Positions 31,686 to 37,472 of a DNA stretch of 37,472 nucleotides are shown here, piece after piece; the stretch's first letter is position 1, and the number at the start of each line of letters is the position of its first letter. The stretch spans positions 1-37,472 of the forward strand of contig RAYO01000038.1 of NCBI GenBank assembly GCA_003612335.1, in the 5' to 3' direction. The translations under genes were made by a program, and so were the position numbers. This DNA is from a bacterium 1xD42-67. GTDB lineage: Bacteria > Bacillota > Clostridia > Oscillospirales > Oscillospiraceae. Below the pieces are notes generated by a model. The model worked only from the letters and a program-made list of their open reading frames with translations, was not told where the DNA came from and searched no databases.

Positions 31686-32842
31686 CAAATCCCCTTCTTT
31701 CTGTACCGCTCGGCCATCTCGTCCAGACTGACCAGCTCGATCAGCGGGGCCTTGCCCACGGAGTCGAACTCCACCACCAGGGTGCCGACGACCTCCTTCA
31801 CGCCCCGCTCGATGCAGTCCACGATCCGGGCCACCTCCCCGTCGGGGACGTTCCCATACATGACCGTGTCCATGATGGGGGGGAAGAAGACCCGGGGATC
31901 GAACGCGGAGGGGTTCTGACACAGCAGCTCGTAGATCCTGCCGATAGAGGCGCTCTCCCGGAGGGCGGCCTCCTTCCAGAACAGCTCCCGCAGGTTGCGG
32001 GTGACGGCCAGACGGATATCGGTGTCCACATTGATCTTTCGGATGCCCAGCTTGGAGACCTCTTTCAGCTGCTCCTTTTTGATGCCGTAGGCGTCGTGGA
32101 TGTCGCCGCCCAGGGCGTTGATCTCAGAGACGATGTACTGGGGGACGGTGGAGGATCCATGGCTGACCAGAGTGCCCTCGATGCCCTCGTGCATCATGCA
32201 CTCCTTGGTGGCGATGGCGATCTCCTTGCGGATCACGGTGTCCTTGCCCTTGTTGGCCCCATGCTTGGTGCCATAGCTGATGGCCAGGGCGTCCACGCCG
32301 GTCTGGCGGAAGAACTTCACCGCGTCCATGGGGTTTGTGTAGGTGGAGCTGGCGGCAAAGACGTGGTCCTCCACCCCCGCCAGGACCCCCAGCTCGCCCT
32401 CTACCGTGACCCCCCGCTCGTGGGCGTACTTGACCACCTCGCGGGTGAGCTCCACGTTCTCCTTGAAGGAGAGGGAGGAGCCATCGATCATCACAGAGGT
32501 ATATCCCCCCTGGATCGCGGCCACACAGGAGTCCAGATCCTTGCCGTGGTCCAGGTGCAGGGCCACGGGGATGGGGGAATCCACCGCGTATCTCTTCACT
32601 GCGTTGGCGATGTTCAGCGCGCCCTTCTTCTTGTCCTCCAAAGTCCCCTGGGCGAAGTCGGTCCGCCCGCCCATGAAGGCGTTGGCCAAGTCCGCCCCCT
32701 GGAGGATGGCCGCGGAACGGAACATCTCGTGGACCTCGATCACGGCCTTCGCCTGACAGACCGCATTGACATTGAAGGCGCCCTGCGCGTAGTTGTATCT
32801 CTCGGTGGCATCCAGGATCGCTCTCATCGGGACCAGTGGCAT
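31685..32842 (-). CDS. Class II ketose-bisphosphate aldolase
   Basis: A 385-residue zinc aldolase. The DH pair in HLDHGKDLDS, Glu in VEGELGVLAG, His in SYGTKHGANK and His in SHGSSTVPQ provide the zinc and catalytic residues. KINVDTDIRLA is the substrate-phosphate loop. Family members cleave fructose- or tagatose-bisphosphate to dihydroxyacetone phosphate and an aldehyde. Compared with common class II enzymes (285-310 residues, FbaA 359) there is a C-terminal extension of about 100 residues (from ELFWKEAALRE onward), not just a longer loop. The ATG has AGGAGGAG upstream and a promoter at 32918-32946. It heads the operon. Confidence 0.93.
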   Translation of the reverse strand: MPLVPMRAILDATERYNYAQGAFNVNAVCQAKAVIEVHEMFRSAAILQGADLANAFMGGRTDFAQGTLEDKKKGALNIANAVKRYAVDSPIPVALHLDHGKDLDSCVAAIQGGYTSVMIDGSSLSFKENVELTREVVKYAHERGVTVEGELGVLAGVEDHVFAASSTYTNPMDAVKFFRQTGVDALAISYGTKHGANKGKDTVIRKEIAIATKECMMHEGIEGTLVSHGSSTVPQYIVSEINALGGDIHDAYGIKKEQLKEVSKLGIRKINVDTDIRLAVTRNLRELFWKEAALRESASIGRIYELLCQNPSAFDPRVFFPPIMDTVMYGNVPDGEVARIVDCIERGVKEVVGTLVVEFDSVGKAPLIELVSLDEMAERYRKKGI

Positions 32843-32917
32843 GATACTCTCCTCCTTGATCTTGGCGGCTCTCCGCCTGTTCGATCTTTAATTAATTTAA
32901 ATAATTTACATGTCCAT

Positions 32918-32946
32918 AGAATACACCAAAAGAGTTCCCAGTACAA
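32918..32946 (-). promoter_or_regulatory. Promoter of the aldolase operon
   Basis: On the minus strand TTGTAC (32941-32946) and TATTCT (32918-32923) are 17 bp apart. Just downstream lies an AT-only stretch centred on ATTTAAAT (32895-32902) that could serve as an operator. The rest of 32843-33045 shows no gene. Confidence 0.6.
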
Positions 32947-33045
32947 GTTGGTAAATGCGCCAAAGATCCTTTTCCGTTTTCGTGAGAGATCACCAAAGCG
33001 GGCCTTCCCCTGCTCCTCCCCTCCAAAGCGCTCCAGGACAGCAGA

Positions 33046-33075
33046 AGGCGGCAGACACATCCGTGTCTGCCGCCT
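33046..33075 (-). terminator. Hairpin after coaBC
   Basis: A perfect 13-bp stem (AGGCGGCAGACAC with GTGTCTGCCGCCT, ATCC loop) lies 8 bp after the coaBC stop. No T-run follows on the minus strand (TCTGCTG), so it may not terminate strongly. Confidence 0.5.
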
Positions 33076-33083
33076 AGCTATTC

Positions 33084-34328
33084 CTATCTGACCAGATCGC
33101 TCCCAGGAGCCCCTCGGTCCTCGCCTCCCATCGTCCCGGCCAGGAGGGCCGCAGCCCGGTCCAGGATGCAGGAGGCCGCTTCCTCCTTGGACATGAGGGG
33201 GAGCTCCTCCGCCCCCGCCCGGGTGATCAGGGTCATCACGTTCGTGTCAGTGCCGAAGCCTGCTCCGGCCACCTTCAGGTCGTTGGCGCAGATCATATCC
33301 ACGTTCTTTTTCTCCAGCTTGGCCCGGCTGTTCTCCACCATATTTTGGGTCTCCATGGAGAAGCCGCACAGCACCTGTCCCGGACGGCGGTGCTCTCCCA
33401 AATGCTTCAGGATATCCTGGGTGCGCCGCAGCGGGATGGACAGGTCGCCGTCCTTCTTCTTGATCTTGTCGTCCGCATACTGGGCTGGGGCGTAGTCAGC
33501 CACAGCGGCGGCCTTGAAGATCAGATCCGCCCAGTCCTGCCGGCCGGCCACCGCCTGGAACATATCCTGGGCGGAGACCACCTCCACCACCTCCACGAAG
33601 GGGGGAGGGGGGAGGGGGGTCCGCCCGGACACCAGCACCACCTCCGCCCCCCGGAGCATGGCTATCCGGGCGATGGCATATCCCATCTTGCCGGTGGAGT
33701 GGTTGGTGAGATACCGGACCGGATCCAGGGCCTCCTGGGTGGGGCCGGCGGTGACCAGGACATGCTTCCCCGCCAGGTCGTGGGGCAGGGCGGCCGCCCG
33801 GAGGATGTGCTGGAGGATGTCCTCCGGCTCGGGGAGCTTCCCCGCCCCCACCGCGCCGCAGGCCAGACGGCCGGAAGCGGGAGGGATCACCTCCCAGCCG
33901 TAGCGGCGCAGGAGCTCCAGGTTGTCCTGGGTCACCGGGTTCTCGAACATCTTGGTGTTCATGGCCGGGGCGATCAGCTTGGGGCAGGTGCAGGCCAAGA
34001 CGGTGGTGGTGAGCATGTCATCAGCCAGGCCGTGGGCCAGTTTCCCGCACACATTGGCCGTCGCCGGGGCGATGATGACCAGATCTGTCCGGTCGGCCAG
34101 AGCGATGTGCTCCACCTGATGAGAGAAGTTCCGGTCGAAAGTGTCCACCATACACCGCTCTCCTGTGAGCTGCTCGAAGGTGAGCGGTGCGATGAACTGT
34201 GTGGCGTGGGCGGTCATCACCACCTCCACCCGGGCGTGCTGCTTCACCAGGGCAGAGGCCAGCGCCGCCGCCTTATAGGCGGCGATCCCCCCAGTGACCC
34301 CCAGCAGGATGGTCTTTCCCTTTAACAT
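33084..34328 (-). CDS. coaBC: Bifunctional phosphopantothenoylcysteine synthetase/decarboxylase
   Basis: A 414-residue enzyme for two steps of CoA synthesis. The N-terminal ~180 residues form the FMN-dependent CoaC decarboxylase (GVTGGIAAYKA at 9-19, NxxM segment APAMNTKMFENP). The remainder is the CoaB synthetase (VTAGPTQEALDPVRYLTNHS, STGKMGYAIA, and a KKKDGD loop). Length is normal. The start has GCAGGGAGGGATCC upstream. An inverted repeat GGCCCTCTGACAGGGCC lies just ahead, between it and eno. It completes, with coaX at 8-9 kb, most of the pathway from pantothenate. Confidence 0.97.
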   Translation of the reverse strand: MLKGKTILLGVTGGIAAYKAAALASALVKQHARVEVVMTAHATQFIAPLTFEQLTGERCMVDTFDRNFSHQVEHIALADRTDLVIIAPATANVCGKLAHGLADDMLTTTVLACTCPKLIAPAMNTKMFENPVTQDNLELLRRYGWEVIPPASGRLACGAVGAGKLPEPEDILQHILRAAALPHDLAGKHVLVTAGPTQEALDPVRYLTNHSTGKMGYAIARIAMLRGAEVVLVSGRTPLPPPPFVEVVEVVSAQDMFQAVAGRQDWADLIFKAAAVADYAPAQYADDKIKKKDGDLSIPLRRTQDILKHLGEHRRPGQVLCGFSMETQNMVENSRAKLEKKNVDMICANDLKVAGAGFGTDTNVMTLITRAGAEELPLMSKEEAASCILDRAAALLAGTMGGEDRGAPGSDLVR

Positions 34329-34388
34329 AGCGGATCCCTCCCTGCGGCCCTGTCAGAGGGCCGTTCTCTTGTTTCGTCGCTATGACGA

Positions 34389-34412
34389 AGGGCCGCCCCT
34401 TCGGGCGGCCCT
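34389..34412 (-). terminator. Terminator hairpin after eno
   Basis: A 10-bp perfect stem (AGGGCCGCCC with GGGCGGCCCT, 4-nt loop) lies 13 bp after the eno stop. The short U-tract (TTCGTC) is weak. Confidence 0.55.
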
Positions 34413-34425
34413 CCATGTCATGGCC

Positions 34426-35751
<1,326 letters not shown>

Positions 35752-35799
35752 TCAAATAGGATATCATCTCATCAGGCGGATCCCCGCCGGGTCAACAGG

Positions 35800-37314
35800 T
35801 CATTTGGCGATCAGGGTCTCCCCGTCCATCTCGGCGGGCCTCTCAAGGCCCATCAGGTCCAGCATGGTGGGGGCGATGTCGCACAGGCGGCCGTCCCGCA
35901 GGGACACGTTGGCCCCCACGATATAGAAGGGCACCAGGTTGGTGGTGTGGGCGGTGAAGGGGGAACCGTCGGTGTCGATCATCCGCTCGGCGTTGCCGTG
36001 GTCGGCCGTGATGAGGGACACGCCCCCCATCTTGGAGGTGGCCTCCACCACCTTGCCCACGCACTCGTCCACTGTGGACACCGCCTTGCAGGCGGCCTCA
36101 TACACGCCGGTGTGGCCCACCATGTCGCAGTTGGCGAAGTTGAGGATGATCACGTCATAGTTCCCGCTGAGGATGCGGTTGACCGCCTCCTCGGTGACCT
36201 CGTAGGCGGACATCTCGGGCTGGAGGTCGTAGGTGGCCACCTTGGGGGAGGCGATCAGGCACCGGTCCTCCCCGGGGAAGACCTGTTCCACGCCGCCGTT
36301 GAAAAAGAAGGTGACATGGGCATATTTCTCCGTCTCGGCGATCCGCAGCTGGGTGAGCCCCAAGTCGGAGATATACTTGCCAAAAATGTTCTCCAGCTTC
36401 TGCCGGGGGTAGGCCACCGTCACATTGGGCATGGTGGCGTCATACTCCGTAGTGCAGACGAAGTCCACGGGGATGAAGCCGGTCCTGCGCTCCACCTCGG
36501 TAAAATCCTCGTCCACCAGGCAGCGGGTGATCTCCCGGGCCCGGTCGGGGCGGAAGTTGAAGAAGATCACCGAGTCGTTGTCCCGGAGCTGAGCGTCCTT
36601 AACGCACACCACAGGGACCATGAACTCATCGGTGACGCCGGCGTCGTAAGAGGCCTGGACCGCATCGGCCGCGTCGGCGGCGAAGGGGCCCTGGCCGCAG
36701 ACCATGGCGTCGTAGGCCTTCTGGAGCCGGTCCCACCGCTTGTCCCGGTCCATGGCGTAGTACCGGCCCATGACCGTGGCGATCTGACCGATCCCCAACT
36801 GCTGTATCTTGGCCTGGAGCTGCTCCACATAGCCCTTGCCCGAGGAGGGGGGCACGTCCCGGCCGTCCAGGAAGCAGTGGACATAGACCTTCTTCAGGCC
36901 CTGGTCCTGAGCCATCTTCAGCAGGGCGTACAGGTGGGTGATGTGGCTGTGGACGCCGCCGTCGGACAGCAGGCCCATCAGGTGCAGGGCAGAGCCCCAC
37001 TCCCGGCAGTTCTCCATGGCCTCCAGATAGGCTGGATTCTCGAAGAACACGCCGGTCTCGATATCCCGGCTGATGTGGGGCAGGTCCTGGAAGACCACCC
37101 GTCCTGCGCCGATGTTGGTGTGGCCCACCTCACTGTTGCCCATCTGGCCCTGGGGCAGGCCCACGTCCAGCCCGGAGGCAGACAGCTTGCTGCCGGGGCA
37201 CTGAGAGAAGATCCGGTCCAGATTGGGGGTGGAGGCGTTGACCACCGCATTCCCTGCGGAGGGCCCTTCCATACCGAATCCGTCCATGATGATCAAAGTA
37301 GTAGGTGTTTTCAT
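35800..37314 (-). CDS. gpmI: 2,3-bisphosphoglycerate-independent phosphoglycerate mutase
   Basis: A 504-residue Mn-dependent enzyme interconverting 3- and 2-phosphoglycerate. The metal Asp11 (MDGFG) and the phosphorylated Ser61 (GNSEVGHTNIGAGR) are in place. Further metal ligands show as FANCDMVGHTG and TADHGNAERM near the C-terminus. I start at ATG 37314 (MKTPTTLIIMDG) because GGAAAGG lies 7 nt upstream; the frame extends to 37338 without a better site. Product and order (gpmI-eno) match the lower glycolytic cluster. Length is normal for GpmI (about 510). Confidence 0.98.
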   Translation of the reverse strand: MKTPTTLIIMDGFGMEGPSAGNAVVNASTPNLDRIFSQCPGSKLSASGLDVGLPQGQMGNSEVGHTNIGAGRVVFQDLPHISRDIETGVFFENPAYLEAMENCREWGSALHLMGLLSDGGVHSHITHLYALLKMAQDQGLKKVYVHCFLDGRDVPPSSGKGYVEQLQAKIQQLGIGQIATVMGRYYAMDRDKRWDRLQKAYDAMVCGQGPFAADAADAVQASYDAGVTDEFMVPVVCVKDAQLRDNDSVIFFNFRPDRAREITRCLVDEDFTEVERRTGFIPVDFVCTTEYDATMPNVTVAYPRQKLENIFGKYISDLGLTQLRIAETEKYAHVTFFFNGGVEQVFPGEDRCLIASPKVATYDLQPEMSAYEVTEEAVNRILSGNYDVIILNFANCDMVGHTGVYEAACKAVSTVDECVGKVVEATSKMGGVSLITADHGNAERMIDTDGSPFTAHTTNLVPFYIVGANVSLRDGRLCDIAPTMLDLMGLERPAEMDGETLIAK

Positions 37315-37332
37315 AAACAGACCTTTCCTTTT

Positions 37333-37412
37333 TGTCACGTTTCGCCTGCTCGCGACGCGCTGCTCACGACGGCTCCGCGCTTCCTGTCACGCTTTGCCTG
37401 CTCGCGACGCGC
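37333..37412. repeat. Direct repeat pair, 28 bp
   Basis: TGTCACGTTTCGCCTGCTCG at 37333 and TGTCACGCTTTGCCTGCTCG at 37385, each continuing to CGACGCGC, are near-identical copies 52 bp apart. They lie upstream of gpmI. Confidence 0.7.
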
Positions 37413-37429
37413 GGCTTCCCTCCGGCTCG

Positions 37430-37472
37430 GGGCACGGACATCCGGGCCACCGGCCCTCCTTGGTCCGTGCCC
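37430..37472. repeat. Inverted repeat at window edge
   Basis: GGGCACGGAC (37430-37439) pairs with GTCCGTGCCC (37463-37472), enclosing a further GGGCC/GGCCC hairpin. It reaches the window edge, so its full extent is unknown. Confidence 0.65.

Noticed and set aside
31686..31922. N-terminal extension of the phosphofructokinase frame
   Set aside because: It runs over the aldolase gene. The family N-terminus (HGGGPTAVIN) and the TGATG overlap fix the start at 31685.

Overview
The window is high-GC bacterial DNA, tightly packed and mostly coded on the minus strand. A T-box leader, an ECF-type vitamin transporter subunit, SleC-type spore cortex-lytic proteins, a class III pantothenate kinase and a PPi-type phosphofructokinase together point to a spore-forming, anaerobic Clostridia member. 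The high GC suggests an Oscillospiraceae-type gut bacterium (Flavonifractor/Lawsonibacter-like). That placement is inference; there is no rRNA here to confirm it.

Layout. Two tandem plus-strand terminators (32-110) close a transcript entering from the left. Next come an Fe-S aldo/keto reductase and a secreted SLH-domain metallopeptidase. From 8.1 kb back to 3.2 kb lies one apparent minus-strand transcription unit. It has a consensus promoter, a T-box leader with a probable valine specifier, an overlooked 35-codon ORF, three YcxB-like membrane proteins and valS. CoA and vitamin genes follow (coaX with an ECF S component), then a small OB-fold-like protein, a guanylate-kinase-like protein and an AlaX editing protein. 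gpsA, plsY, der and a DUF512 radical SAM protein fill 12-17 kb. They are punctuated by palindromic repeats, two of which supply a neighbouring gene's stop codon.

At 17.0-17.65 kb an AT-rich plus-strand gene with its own promoter looks acquired. A plus-strand spore-germination cluster follows (17.9-20.2 kb): a SleC-type cortex-lytic protein split over two ORFs, plus an extra peptidoglycan-binding protein. A DUF554 membrane protein with a consensus promoter is next.

From 32.9 kb down to 21.2 kb the minus strand carries a catabolic island. The first unit is class II aldolase, PPi-type phosphofructokinase, a divergent triosephosphate-isomerase homologue, a LarA-family racemase/epimerase and a NitT/TauT-type ABC transporter, closed by a terminator. 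The second unit is nagB, nagA, a ROK regulator and a TauE/SafE exporter. On paper NagA, NagB, phosphofructokinase and aldolase convert GlcNAc-6-P to triose phosphates. The altered TIM homologue, the LarA homologue and the anion-type transporter suggest a less ordinary substrate, and this is the best candidate for an undescribed pathway. The right end holds coaBC, eno and gpmI, then short direct and inverted repeats.
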